A stretch of 64,000 bases of DNA from Ambrosia x helenae (GCA_030844895.1 CM061223.1:33885435-33949434); one strand, 5' to 3'; numbered from the stretch's first letter, positions 12,848-23,835 are shown. Made by a program: numbers and translations. The notes: generated from the sequence alone by a model not told the origin.

Positions 12848-13155
12848 CGCGATTAGGAAAAGTCAACTAGCATTTAGGTTGGTCAACTAGCAATTAGGAG
12901 TCCTATTCGCCCTATTATAGGCGATTAGGGGCTACTCCCCTCTATTATAGGCGATTAGGGGCTACTCCCCTGAACTTTCTAGTGATTAGGGCTAATCACC
13001 TGAACTTACTAGTGATTAGGCTATTCCCCTGAACTTATAGGCAATTAGGGCTAATCACCTGATCTTACACAAGAGTAGACCTCTACTCGCCTATAATATG
13101 GGCGATTAGCACCCTACTCGCCTATAACATAGGCGATTAGGAATGCTACTCGCCT
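12848..13155 (-). promoter_or_regulatory. Downstream motif array in the G1 LTR (transcribed part)
   Basis: About a dozen units of the kind GGCGATTAGGG, GTGATTAGGG, CTACTCGCC and CTATTCGCC in mixed orientation, 620-925 bases downstream of the TATA box at 13774. The unit is the same as in the upstream array. Copies in inverted orientation could pair in RNA. Function is unknown; a role as regulatory DNA or as leader RNA structure is inference. Confidence 0.5.
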
Positions 13156-13773
13156 GTAACCTTGCTGTTCCGGTTTTTCGCGCGTTTAACGCTCCAAATC
13201 AGATCCAGAACGTGTGTAACCACCCAATATCATCCCAAACACTATCCTAAACATGTTTAACCCAAAATCCTTCGTTCAACCTCGTATAATCAGTCCTGCA
13301 TGCAACCAAGTAATCCAAACACCAATTCACATAGCATGCAACATCATACAAACACGCGTAATCATAACCCTAATATCCAATTACTGAGATTCCTATTATC
13401 ATACTATCAATATCAATCCTGACCTAGCATGATAACCCATCAAATCATCATCAAGAATCATAAAAATCCTATCTTTCTAATCATACACACCCATAACGCA
13501 CGTATATTAGTTATAATCCGATTAACAACCCTTATTGACGATTTTCAGAAAGCTTTTTCGTTTATGAACAGGTCTGGACCATTAGGGATTGATTAAAAAC
13601 ATTTACAAAGTGTTATGGATGAGAATCAAACCTTAGGATTATGAAAGAATGATGGTTAGACCTTGAAACCTTGTGTTTTTGATCAAAATCGCCTTCCAGA
13701 GGTTGTTTATGTGTTTGGGGCGGTTATGGGACGACTAGGGTTGATATTAGGAAGTTTAGGAGGTTAAGCATTG

Positions 13774-13975
13774 TATTTATAGGCGTTTCTAGTCGTCCAG
13801 CACGTTATAGGCGAGTATGCAGCAGTTTCATGCGATTAGGGCTGCTAATCGCATGATTGTGCAGGTGATTGGGCCTAATCGCCCCTACATACACACGAGT
13901 AGGGCTCCAATCGCCCCTAAGGTCCTCTACTCGCCTCCCCTACAGGTGATTAGGCTTCCTAATCGCCTGTAGGGG
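13774..13975 (-). promoter_or_regulatory. G1 LTR promoter: TATA box and upstream motif array
   Basis: TATA box TATAAATA (minus strand) at 13774-13781. Between 13800 and 13975 lie units TAGGCGAGTA, GCGATTAGGG, CTAATCGC, CCTAATCGCCCC, CGAGTAGGGC, CCAATCGCCCC, CTACTCGCC, GTGATTAGGC and CCTAATCGCC. The same array is at 5754-5960 in the other LTR. The left-edge LTR (185-861) uses the same unit at the same place, upstream of its TATA box. Confidence 0.6.
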
Positions 13976-14358
13976 TTGGTTTGGTGCGTTTTGCGCGTTA
14001 AACCCCGTTTTAACATATGTTAATGCATATTCACGTACCGACAAGTCATATAATGATTGTAAACACATAACACAAGTAAATACACATATTTACACTCGTT
14101 CACCAATTCCCGGGACTCGAGACTCGTACGTTCCGTATGCCCTGACGATCCTACCGATCGTCACTGTTTGTACACTTGGTTAAGGACCGACATCTAATGA
14201 ACCTCTAGACCAACATCCAATGATCCTCTAGACTAAACCAATAGTTCCCGAACTATAACCCGACTTAACTAACCCAGTTAAGTACAATATACGCGTGACT
14301 CGCTAAGGTAGACTTTCATCTAGACAACGTTGTTAACCAGAATTTGCCGGGTGTCACA

Positions 14359-17193
14359 GAGGTGCTTGTGGTAAAACTGAAATTTTGAAACCCTTAACCT
14401 CACAAGCATACTCAAGGCACAACAAACAGGTTGCCTGGCCAGAAGATGACCAAGGGGAACCAGAACCAGTCCCCATGGAACCCTCATCTTCCAAACCTAC
14501 TCCACCAAAGGCCAAGAAACCCAAGATACAAAAACAAAAACCCACCAAACCTAAAAGAAAAGCTATTCAGGAGGTTGAGATGCCTGAACAACCTATTGTG
14601 CAATCTGCACTTCTTATAGATGTGACTGAAACATCCTCTCAGTCTCATCCATCTCAAACCCCACCAAGAGCACCAATAACAATCCTTTTCAAAAGAAAAA
14701 GACTTAAGAAAACTATTCCAATTGATTCTTCTTTGAAACTGCTGAACCCACTGCCCAAACTACTGAACAAGCACCCCAAATTTCTGAACCAGACATCGAA
14801 ATAGCCAAACTTCTCTCTGGGCTAAAAGAGAAAGTCCCATCTACACATGTCAGTCCCCATCAACCACATAAAACAGGGGACATAGCCTCAGAAAGTGACA
14901 TGGATGTGGACACTCAAAGCCCTAACCACAAAGATGAGGATGAACCAGAGTCTCTAAGCCCAAACTTAGAAACTTTTGGTACTTATGAGGCTGCTACTAC
15001 TCATTTACCACCCAGTGGTGGACCTGAGGACAGAAGTAACATAGCTAAGACCTCAACTGTGGCAACTACTGATGAAGGCTTAATGCCTGAGGTAGGAAAT
15101 CCTCTGAACCAAGAACAAGAGGTACATGAGACAACTGAGTTGGGCTCAGCTCATGATGTAACTGATACAGTCCTCATTGAGGATGTAATCAGGGATTCAG
15201 ATGATTCCATTGATTTGGATGATGTTTCAAAACACCAAACTACTGAATTGACGGCTACAAGTGAAGGTCCTGCACCTGGTGTCTCTAAGCTCAAGAAGCT
15301 AGTCACACCATCTCAGGTTAAAGCCCACTCAATCCATGATTCCCCTAGAGTGGCATCTTCTGTACAACAAGAAGATCAACCAAAAACACACCCCTCACTA
15401 CAAATGCCTACCCAATTACCTGGGCAAACAAGCATAGACATGAACCAGCTATGCAACCCAGATGGTCCCCTATACCACATGATGAACACTCTCATCAAGA
15501 ATCACTTCCAAACATACACAGCTAACTTGGAGCTGTCAATCAAAAACCAATTTGGAGTGATCAAGACAAAGATGAACGATCTGTCCAACAAGATTGAATT
15601 CAACAGCAGACAGATTGCTACTCTTACAGGTCAATTCTCCCAACCCTCAACTTCCAAACTTGATGAATCCAAAAAGGGGGAGAAAATTAGGGAACCTAAG
15701 GAGTCATTCGAAGCCAGGATAAGGGCAAGAGTGGCTATCCTTGAAAGAGATCAGAAGAATCAAGCCAGAAAAGAAAAACTGGCCCAACAATTTGGTGTCT
15801 CTATTCAAGAAATAGAAGATGCTGAAAAGTCTGATGAATCCCAAGGGCACAATGAAGAAACCTCTGATGGCCAAAGTTCTGATGAAGAATCAGAAAGTAC
15901 TGAAGACAATCCTTCAGTAGTTGACAAACCTTCAGAAGTTGTCAACCCATCAGAAGTTAACACTTCCAAGACTCAAACTGCTGACCCTACCAGATCAACC
16001 GCTCCTATTCAACCAACTTCTGCTCCTACTAGGCTACTACAACAGTTACCACAATGACTGTGCTAAACCCTTCTCCAATCTCTCAATCAGCAGAACTACT
16101 TGAGAAGAGTTTATTGGCAGCCCAAAAGAAGGCCAGAGAAGATCAGATCTGGAAAACACTGGAAGAAAGGGATGACTTAGATCTAAGCCATGAAGAAAAA
16201 CTTCAAGCTTATGAAGCTGAACTCCAAAGGCAGGCTAGCCTAGATGAAATTGCTGAAGAAGATAAAAGACATCAACTGATGTCTTACATTACAAAGAACA
16301 GCAAAATCAAAGCCCACACATTGAAGAGACTCTCTGTGGAAGAGCTGACAAGAAGAGCTCAACTTATTGCAGATAAACTTGCAACAAGTAAAGACACAAA
16401 GGCCAAGAGAGCTCAGATGATAGAAGAACTGGTAGCTAATGGTTATGATTCAAAAGCCTCAGTGTCCAAATGGAAAGAAGAAAGATTGGTGGACACATAT
16501 AGAAAATATAAGGCTGCAAGGGCTGCTAATCCAGAGAAGTTTCAAACTGCTGAAGCTTCAACTTCAGTAGTTAGAACTTCTGGTGTTCAAAGAAGACCAG
16601 CTACACAAAGAAAGAAGTCAGAGGAGAAAGTGAAGACTGATTTCAGGATGGTACTACTAGAAGGTAGTACAGTAGTCCATTCTGATTTTGATATAGAAGA
16701 AAAGCCTCTGCTCACACAATTCAGGGATCCTTCCACCTTTGCATATCAAATCCAGAAGACCATCACAGACAAACTGCACACCAAGGTAGTAACTGAACAT
16801 CATTTGCCAACATTTCAGATACCTAATGTGATGGAACAACAGTAGGGAAGTGAATCCCACCTGAGAGTCACTGAAGTTGAAAACATTCAACACTCAGGAG
16901 AAACCCAGCGTACCACCATGGTTCCCTACACTGCAGACTTTGACAAGTCTAAAGTACCAATCATCAGATGGTCCTTTACTGATAACAACTCAGTACTTGT
17001 GACAAGAAGAAATCAAACAAGCAGGGCATATAGGTCGATGAATGAACTGAAGAAACTATCAACCAAAGACCTGCTTACAATCCAACACTTAGAACCACAG
17101 AAAGGGTCTCTTACTGATGATCAACTAAACCAGCTCAAGAATTCCATGTTCAAAGGAATATGGAAAATTGTGAAGGATAGAAAAGAACAATAA
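14359..17193 (+). pseudogene. Large charged protein of N1, non-gag non-pol, degenerate
   Basis: The frame is already open at the G1 junction. It runs as a Pro/Lys-rich segment to 14804, shifts frame near 14735, continues as an acidic Ser/Glu-rich segment with QFGVIKTKMNDLSNK (to about 16020), shifts again, then gives a Lys/Glu-rich predicted coiled coil (16100-16270, for example AQKKAREDQIWKTLEERDD) and a basic region. A TAG at 16843 interrupts it. The C-terminal block MVPYTADFDKSKVPIIRWSF reaches the stop at 17191. Two frameshifts and one stop make it a pseudogene. I do not recognise a biochemical function. Confidence 0.6.
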
Positions 17194-17234
17194 GGAATTA
17201 GTAAGGTTTTGGCTTCATCAATCCAGGGGGAGAT

Positions 17235-17909
17235 TGTTAGGACAAAAAGGATTGGTGAAACCACTTTTGCAAACCTTAGTCTAATTCACTTCTGTCAAAA
17301 TATTCTAAGTATAGAACTGCTGAAGAAGAAGGATCAAATTGCTGAAGAAGAGATTCAGAAGTACTGAAAAAGAAAGTCATCAGAAGTTCTGAAGTTCAAT
17401 CCAGACACTTCTACTGAAGAACTACTGAAGACAAACTACTCATCAGTAGTTTGTCATTCATCAGTACTTACAGAAGATCTTTTTCCACCGCCTTTGTATA
17501 TCAGTAGTTTATTACTTTAATGTTTCTTTTTTGCTTTATGTACAAGTTCCAAGACTGCAACTTGTTGCAACTTGTTTCTGAACTTGCTTTTGGCAAGGTT
17601 CATGTATTTGTAACGTCTATAAATAGAAGGGTTCATCCATCTGTTTTAGACATTGATTTTAATACAAGAAATCCTTCAACACTTATTATTGTTATTTCCA
17701 TTTCGTGTTTATTAAGAATCTGTCAAAGTGTTTCATTCTCATTCAACACTTAGATTCTCAGTAAACACTTATCATTTATTAGTTCTTGATTCCAGGGGGA
17801 GTAATAACTCCTGTTGATAAGTGTAGTTATAAACTTATAAACATTCCGCTGTGCTATCACTCATCAAGAACTTGCTAAACACTTAAGTGTCAACTAGCAA
17901 GTTCTAACA
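17235..17909 (+). repeat. 3' LTR of N1 (675 bp) with its own promoter motif array
   Basis: Termini TGTTAGGAC and AGTTCTAACA. The TATA box TATAAATA is at 17618-17625 on the plus strand. Upstream, 17318-17510 holds repeated TTCAGAAGT, TCAGAAGTTCTGAAG, CACTTCTACTGAAG, ACTACTGAAGACAAACTACT, CATCAGTAGTTTGT and TCAGTAGTTT units in both orientations. This is a third motif set, different from G1 and G2, in the same position relative to TATA. Confidence 0.7.
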
Positions 17910-17975
17910 AAAGAGCAACTTACTGATCCAACAACATTAATCTAGGCGGTTCCAATGTTTGAAATAAAAAAACTG

Positions 17976-18311
17976 GCTCAAAGAGAAGAGGAAGGCTATC
18001 AATGCGATTTGTTTGTCGACTATGTGGTGCGTATAGAAACATAGAAACGAAGGGATTTTCAACCAAATGCAAGTTAATCTTTCTAAGGTTCTCGGAGATA
18101 TAAAGGCTCTAAGCTTATTTTGAATTAGAGCACGGGCGAAACAACAATCTCTAGTTTGGAACATTTGGTGTAATTTTAACTTATCTAGTATCGGGTGGTG
18201 ATGTATTTGAGTTATGGTCTATGGTGTAATATGTATGTAAGGTGTATAGCTAGTTTCCCGCTAGTTTGGTGGAATACAATTTTTGTTGATCGTTCAAAAA
18301 AAAAAAAACCA
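17976..18311 (+). mobile_element. 5'-truncated L1-type LINE, RT C-terminus and poly(A) tail
   Basis: The plus strand encodes AINAICLSTMWCV, then HRNEGIFNQMQVNLSKVL, GDIKALSLF, IRARAKQQSLVWNIW and CNFNLSSIGWW. This is the typical C-terminus of plant L1 ORF2. It carries a TAG and a TGA where tryptophan codons (TGG) would be expected. The A-run at 18296-18308 is the tail. Only the end of the element is present, as expected for incomplete reverse transcription. No clear target duplication was found. Confidence 0.7.
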
Positions 18312-18826
18312 CCAAAACCTTAGTCTCATAAATATTCCAACCTTGCCCACTTTAGAGAGATGTAAAATTTAACCTCATTAATAATTCCCATAAAAAGTGG
18401 CACTAATTTGGAAACCAATCTTCAAATTTCAAACAAATATTCGGACCCCAACCCAAAATCCGATCCATATCACAATCACATCCTTAACATCGATCAAACC
18501 AAATTATTATTTTTTTTTTGTTTTTTTTATACAAACTAACCTGCTGCGAACCACAAATACTACTCGGTATCACGTCTTCTATGAGTTTTAGCGGAAATAA
18601 AACCCAAAATCAAGAGCAATCGTCAATCAAGAGGCGGTTAGACTTTCCGATTCGTAACTATGCCCTGATACCACTGTTAAAACGTGTAGGACCGATACTA
18701 CATCACCAATCACTCCTGATTATCTCCACAAGACGTCAAACCGAATATATAAAAAACAATAAATAGTATATGTGTAAAACAAAGAATCTTACTTTCATCT
18801 ATCTATATCTATATCTATATATATAT
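18312..18826. other. Unassigned AT-rich stretch
   Basis: No supported gene. A string GATACCACTGTTAAAACG at 18667-18684 resembles a primer-binding site next to an LTR start (minus strand TGGTATCAGGGC), which could mark a fragment of another retroelement, but no partner LTR was found. A CTATAT microsatellite lies at 18797-18830. Confidence 0.4.
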
Positions 18827-19046
18827 AATAAACCAAAGTCATTTTAATGACATGTCATTCATAGAGGGCATCCTTCTCCTTGAGTGTGCCATGTGGCATC
18901 CCATGTGGCATGTGTTATTAGCCTATTAAAAACAATTAAAACCCTAACACATCTTCTCATTGCCTCCATTCTCTGCCATCTACTATTTCTCCTCCAAATT
19001 CAACAACTTAATAAACAATCGTTGAACCTGTGATCATTATCCATTA
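18827..19046 (+). repeat. Repeat terminus preceding the captured AAA-ATPase fragment, possibly a Helitron 5' end
   Basis: After a TA run the sequence reads CCAAAGTCATTTTAATGACA and contains GCCATGTGGCATCCCATGTG. Similar GCCACATG/CATGTGGC blocks occur at 1700-1770. Its position just upstream of a host-gene fragment suggests the end of a capturing element. No matching 3' hairpin with CTAGT was located downstream, so the element class remains open. Confidence 0.3.
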
Positions 19047-19478
19047 ATGGACAACAACAACAACAATGGTGAACTGCTTCTGTTACAAACCACAAGGAAA
19101 TCAATAATCATTGTTGAAGATCTCGATCGGTTTATAACATCGAGTTCAACAAGTGTTAGCTTATCAGGGATATTGGATTTTATGGATGGAATATTAAACT
19201 CGTGTCGTGGAGATGAGAAGTTTATGGTGTTTACGATGAATAATAAGAAGATCAATTCACCTGTTTTAAGACCTGGAAGAATCGGTGTGCATATATATTT
19301 TCCATTGTGTAACTTTAATTCGTTTAAGACTTTAGCTAATAATTGTTTAGGACTAAAGGATCATAAACTGTTTGCACAAGTGGAATATATCTTTAACGCT
19401 GGTGCAACAATGAGTCTTGCGAAGATAGCGAGATTTGTCACTCTATATCGATATCTAAAGGCGATCGTTTGTTCCTGA
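19047..19478 (+). pseudogene. AAA-ATPase (At2g46620/BCS1-like) fragment, copy 1
   Basis: The frame encodes part of the AAA core: LLLQTTRKSIIIVEDLDRF contains the Walker B strand (IIIVEDLD), followed by SGILDFMDGILNSC, the sensor-like VFTMNNK and the arginine-finger/sensor-2 region RPGRIGVHIYFPLCNF, then LGLKDHKLFAQVE. This matches plant mitochondrial/ER-type AAA-ATPases of the BCS1-like family. The N-terminal membrane anchor and Walker A are absent, and the frame degenerates after 19440. A captured or decayed gene piece, not a functional enzyme. Confidence 0.75.
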
Positions 19479-19722
19479 AGCAATGGCGCTGGTGAGTTCT
19501 TTTTTAGCTTCTGATTAGTCTTTGACGTGTTGTTATTGTACTGTATTAAGATATTAGGCTGTGAAGATTTTGTTGTATTTGTTTGACCTTTTTTTTGACA
19601 TGTTTTGTGTAACGTTTGATGGTCATATAAGTTATAATAATAATTTGATTTTTAGATGGATTTTTGTATTAAGTTTAAGTTGTTTTAGGGTTTTTTAAAC
19701 GTATGATTATGTTACTGTTTGT

Positions 19723-20000
19723 AGAATCGGTGTGCATATATATTTTCTGTTGTGTAACTTTAATTCGTTTAAGACTTTAGCTAATAATTGTTTAGGACTG
19801 AAGGATCATAAGCTGTTTGCACAAGTGGAAGATATCTTTAACGCTGGTGCAACAATCATGAGTCTTGCGGAGATAGCGAGATGATGATATCGAACCGTGG
19901 CTTGCCACACGTTGAAGTCGGTTATTACGGCTTTGCAGATTAATGGTGAGGCTAGGTTGTTATCGAGTGGGATACGAGTGCAGCATCATGATGGGGTCAT
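19723..20000 (+). pseudogene. AAA-ATPase fragment, copy 2, overlapping and extending copy 1
   Basis: From 19723 the sequence repeats 19278-19440 (RIGVHIYF through LGLKDHKLFAQVE) with few differences. It then continues into the C-terminal part SLAEIA, GEMMISNRG in a shifted frame, and SVITALQINGEARLLSSG. It thus holds the 3' coding portion missing from copy 1. The two pieces form a direct repeat of about 160 bp, 445 bp apart, with frameshifts in copy 2. Confidence 0.7.
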
Positions 20001-21238
20001 GTGTGTTGCGGCATCGTCTGCAACTTCGTCGCGTGCACCATTGTGTGTGATGACTTGTCACTGATGGCCATCTACAGCAACCTTTGGTTGGTATATAATT
20101 AACGTAACTTAGGAGGTTGTGATGAATTTGTGTATGCAATTTGGAATAGGTAGACACTCACACCTTGGGGTGGCGAATGTGGAGGATGGCACGTACTTAC
20201 TTGCAACCTCCATTGAAACCATGGTTTTGTGATCCCTATATGATATCAAAGGAATTGAGAATGGACTTTTGTACAATTTATTGTTTTTGTAAGTTGTCAA
20301 GTCCATTATTTGGTACTGACAATTGATACCCCAACGACTCTCATAACAAGCAATACATCGATTATGAGCTTTTTTCGAACGGCCAACGAAATCAAACCTA
20401 AGCACTCTTGGAACACCCTTTCATCAATCAGGTACCCTTGAGAGTACACAAGGCCTTTGAACCGTATTTGGTTGAGTTTTTCTTATGCAAATCATATATT
20501 GAATATTTTATTACATCATATTGGATTTTTCAACCCAGGACGCTCCCGGGATATAAGCTAGTATATGATAAACAAGTCGGCACAGATTCTTCATACATAC
20601 ACACACATACGTTGTTGAATGGGACGCTGGCCTGAGGTGAGCTCAATCTCATGCCAACCTGGACTAGACCACACATAGTAGTCTTCTCTAGAGACTGTTG
20701 CAACTCTCACTTGGAAACCCTAAACCTAACACACACATATATATAGGCTATGAATATCTAAGTATGGGCTGGGCCTCAGGCATGTCGCCTGGGCTACCAC
20801 AATAATGCCCTCACTCTAATACATTAAAACTAAGCCCACATGAGTTGCATAGCGACGGTCACAAATGTACCAACAAAATAAACTATTAAATGTTTTTTGC
20901 AACATTTTCCTTTCCAATATACCTACCTACTTTTTCACCAACACTCCTTTCTACGTCTCTTCTTCTTGGTTTTACAGCTTTTTCCTTCATCTTGTTATTA
21001 TTACATGTGAGAAGAACTGATGTGTTTAAAGAGAGGAATAAGAGAAACAAATTTTTGAACGGAAAAAGATACTCGTTGTTGATTCTTTAAATGGATAAAA
21101 GAAACCACCGGATACTGCCCTCCGTAACTCACTGTAACTTCTGTTGCCGCTGGCGATTGTATATACATGAAGTGTGGGCTGCGGGATGGACGGTGGGCAC
21201 ATGCCCACACTACACAATGAGTGCATCCGCCACTGGTC
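20001..21238. other. Intergenic repeat DNA without a confident gene
   Basis: A 98-codon minus-strand frame (20109-20405, begins MLRFDFVGRSKKAHN) is open but matches no family I recognise, and no neighbouring exon supports it. CA-rich and TA-rich tracts lie near 20590-20740. From about 21239 the left arm of a long inverted repeat begins. Confidence 0.4.
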
Positions 21239-21775
21239 ACGATACCAGTTAATAGTATTGATCAAATGTTTAATACTGAAGGGTGTTACAACAATGGAAA
21301 GATAAATTAACAGACAGATGAGAGTTGTGTTGGGATAACAAATGTTAAAAAGAAACAGACGATCCCCTAAATATCAACGCCTCTACTTGGTTTTGATAGA
21401 AAAATTTAGGTAACTTCAATACAGTAACAACTAAACAAAATGTCACACCCTCAAATTTCCACTGCAAGGTTTTACCGCGAGGCGCGTGACAAACCAGGAT
21501 TAAAGTCAACGGTCACAATAAACGACACTATATGAAGTACGTAAACCCAAAAACATTGATTTCATAAGCAGAAGCATTTAAAGAATTTAATAGTTACAAA
21601 ACAGTGTTCCAAAGTACTAAAAACACTTATTTCAATACATGCTACTACTCCTAGACGCCAGTGCAGACCCGTGCGCCTAGTCCAACCGATACTACCTTAG
21701 CGACCTGAGAAAACATGTCAAAAGAGACGTTAACATATATAATGCTGGTGAGTTCAAAGGTTTATTCAATGTGAT

Positions 21776-22049
21776 ACCAAAAGTAGGGATTAGCATGGTA
21801 CCGGTCCGGTATGGTACCGGTACCAAAAATATCGGTACCGAAATTCCCCAAAAGTGGGTACCGGTACCGAACACAACCAGTACGGTACGGTACCGGTATT
21901 TGAATGCAAAAGTCGGTAAATACCGGTACCGAACCGAACCGGTACCAGTAGTACCGATACCGAAAAACCAAAAATGTTGGAACCGGTAGTGGTACCGAAA
22001 TTGATTCGGTACCGGTACCTGGTACCACTTGCTCATCCCTAACCAAAAG
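21776..22049. mobile_element. hAT-type MITE (258 bp) in the G2 3' LTR
   Basis: Insertion 21784-22041 is flanked by the 8-bp duplication ACCAAAAG (21776-21783, 22042-22049). The partner LTR has a single ACCAAAAG at the empty site near 29850. Termini are inverted: TAGGGATTAGCA and TAGGGATGAGCA. An 8-bp duplication with TAGGG-type ends is diagnostic of hAT non-autonomous elements. The inside is almost entirely GGTACCGG-type palindromic repeats, so long open frames across it are artefacts. Confidence 0.93.
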
Positions 22050-22749
22050 TTACCAAAGTGTCACCAAGTCCATACTATATCAATGTTACCAAGTACGCTA
22101 GCTAGGCATATGTTTTATTACTACTACGATTGGAAAACCATTACTAGACTGTTACCAATGTTCGGCCCGCGTGTGTTCAACAATGTTACCAATGTTACCA
22201 GTTCGAGACAATATGCACCCGCCCGGCCCTCCAAGCCATAGAGTGGGGTCTGTTAAACCCAATAGATCTATCCACATTTCCCCCGTTGTGCATCCCCGCA
22301 CATTCATGGTTTTCCCCGGGACTTTCAAAGATCGTTTAGCAATGCAAAGTTAAAACCATAGTAGGACATATGTTACCAAAATAGTTTAGCGCATGTTTTC
22401 TCCCCCAAAAGTTAAAGCAGTAAAAGTGGGGCCGTGAACTCACCTTAAGTTGCGTTCTTCAATAATATAAGAAAGCCAAGCCCTTGATAATCCCACTACC
22501 GGATATCAATCAAAAGGTTCACATAAGTATTCCGACTAATAACCATAAGGTTATCTAGTCCCCGATTGTCCAGATCGTGACCAAGTATGTTTTAAAACGT
22601 GTTTAAGTGTTCAACCGACACACTAGACCGACCCGACATCCCATTGGTGACTCATTACCCTAACTAATCAAGTACACATAGATTACACACAAGGTTCAAG
22701 CACAAAACACTTAGTTTGTATTCAAAATCTCATTTTTGAATCCATAGGG

Positions 22750-22935
22750 TCAAACCAGGAAATCATGTCCCACCTTCGCCCCTTTTTAAACCACATTCGA
22801 CCCTTTCGAAGCCACCTTCGACCCATTCGAAGTCACATTCGACCCTTTTGAACTGATTCGACCAATACTGTCCAGGTTCGACCCTGGGATTCCACTTTCG
22901 ACCACCCGATTGGTCGAATGTGCCCAGGTTCGACC
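22750..22935 (-). promoter_or_regulatory. Downstream TTCGACC motif array in the G2 LTR
   Basis: About ten units such as CATTCGACCC, CTTCGACCC, TTCGAAG, GGTTCGACCC and GGTCGAATG within 190 bases, 780-960 bases downstream of the TATA box at 23714. It repeats at about 30550-30740 in the partner LTR. Same unit as the array upstream of TATA. Role unknown. Confidence 0.5.
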
Positions 22936-23713
22936 CTGGAAGAATACTTTTCCCAAAAACGCTTCAAAAACATCCGAAACATCGCGAAACATCACCAAAC
23001 ACAGCAGTTGAATATGTTTAACATATCCCCACAAAACCCCACCATTTTTACCCCAAAACATGTTCATTTTAGCCCTTTCCCAAAATGGCGAAAATTATGA
23101 AAACATCACATCATGCATGAAATCTTTACCCAATTTGGAAGCTTTTTGAAATCAATCCATAATCATCTTAATAGTGCTCAGTTTGTCATGTGTTTGAAAA
23201 TCTCAAAAAGTTCTACTGATCATACAAGCATGCATCGAGCCCTTGCTTTATTAAAACCCCCAATTTAGACATGATATTATTAATCATCTAATTGTGACCA
23301 TAAACAATCCTAAATTAACATCAATATCAGCCCTAGATCATGTTCCTATTATTAGTACAACATCAAATCATCAAAAAACACATAATACCACATAACACAT
23401 AATTAACATATGTTTGTTGATATGAAAACCTATGTTTAATGATAGGGTTTAGGTTTAGAAAGACCTTTAGAAGGTTTTTATTGATAAAAACATCATTAGA
23501 ACAGATCTGGACATTTAGGGTTAGATGAAAACGAATTAAAATGCTTTGAAAAGGTTTAGGATTAAGAACACACCTTGGATTCTTGATTAGATGTTGTTGG
23601 TAGGTTAGATTATGAAAAACAAGAGCAAAAACTCCTTCCTTAGTGATTAAAATCGTTTAGAGTGTTTAGAGACGGTTAGGGTTTGTGAAATGGTGAAAAA
23701 TGACAAAGTTTGG

Positions 23714-23835
23714 TATTTATACTAGTCCACATTCGCCCCTTTCTCAGGGTCGAATGTGTCTTAACTGGTCGAATGAAATTCTATTGTTTTCACATTCCTG
23801 GTTCGCCTCCACGCTATGGTCGAACCTGGACCTAT
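23714..23835 (-). promoter_or_regulatory. G2 3' LTR promoter: TATA box and GGTCGAATG array
   Basis: TATA box at 23714-23721 (minus strand). Immediately upstream lie CACATTCGCCC, GGGTCGAATGTG, TGGTCGAATG, GGTTCGCC and GGTCGAACC. The 5' LTR array (31522-31700) has two extra segments, so unit number has changed between the two LTRs of one element. Confidence 0.6.

Larger units (their letters stand above)
4270..14358 (-). mobile_element. Ty3/gypsy chromovirus G1 (Tekay/Del-like), degenerate
   Basis: Full layout on the minus strand: 5' LTR 11681-14358, tRNA-iMet primer-binding site, gag with an intron, protease, RT, RNase H, integrase, chromodomain remnant, polypurine tract and 3' LTR 4270-6334 cut by the gap. 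Gene order RT-RNase H-integrase makes it Ty3; the chromodomain and long LTRs fit the Tekay/Del chromoviruses. Coding is broken by many frameshifts, unlike sister G2. The right LTR edge joins directly to an open reading frame of element N1, so G1 inserted into N1. The 5-bp target copy would be GAGGT at 14359-14363; its partner is in the gap. Confidence 0.9.
11681..14358 (-). repeat. 5' LTR of G1 (2,678 bp)
   Basis: Begins TGTCACACCCTC and ends CCGGGTGTCACA on the plus strand, giving a short terminal inverted repeat TGTCACACCC / GGGTGTCACA. The minus-strand TATA box TATAAATA is at 13774-13781. A motif array lies upstream at 13800-13975 and a second one inside the transcribed part at 12848-13155. 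A short TTCCTGTTG-type tandem run sits at 12136-12176. The open frames across it are incidental. Confidence 0.92.
14359..17909 (+). mobile_element. Non-autonomous LTR element N1, 3' part
   Basis: An interrupted reading frame (14359-17193) is followed by a polypurine tract CAGGGGGAGA (17225-17234) and an LTR TGTTAGGAC...TTCTAACA (17235-17909). That is the 3' end of a plus-strand LTR retrotransposon, yet its protein contains no gag zinc knuckle, protease, RT or integrase signature. The 5' part was displaced by insertion of G1 at 14358 and should lie in or left of the assembly gap; it was not found. N2 (37169-40867) has the same organisation. Confidence 0.7.

Noticed and set aside
12848..13975. 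Regularly spaced GGCGATTAG units as a CRISPR-like array
   Set aside because: Spacing is irregular, units are short and in both orientations, inside LTRs of a plant retroelement.
18667..18690. Primer-binding site and LTR start of another element
   Set aside because: One mismatch to the tRNA-iMet consensus and no LTR end or partner could be found.
20109..20405. 98-codon minus-strand frame as a gene
   Set aside because: No recognised family, no neighbouring exon, surrounding DNA is repeat-derived.
21692..22046. Tyr/Arg/Thr/Gly-rich open frames
   Set aside because: Produced by the GGTACCGG repeats of the hAT MITE on both strands.
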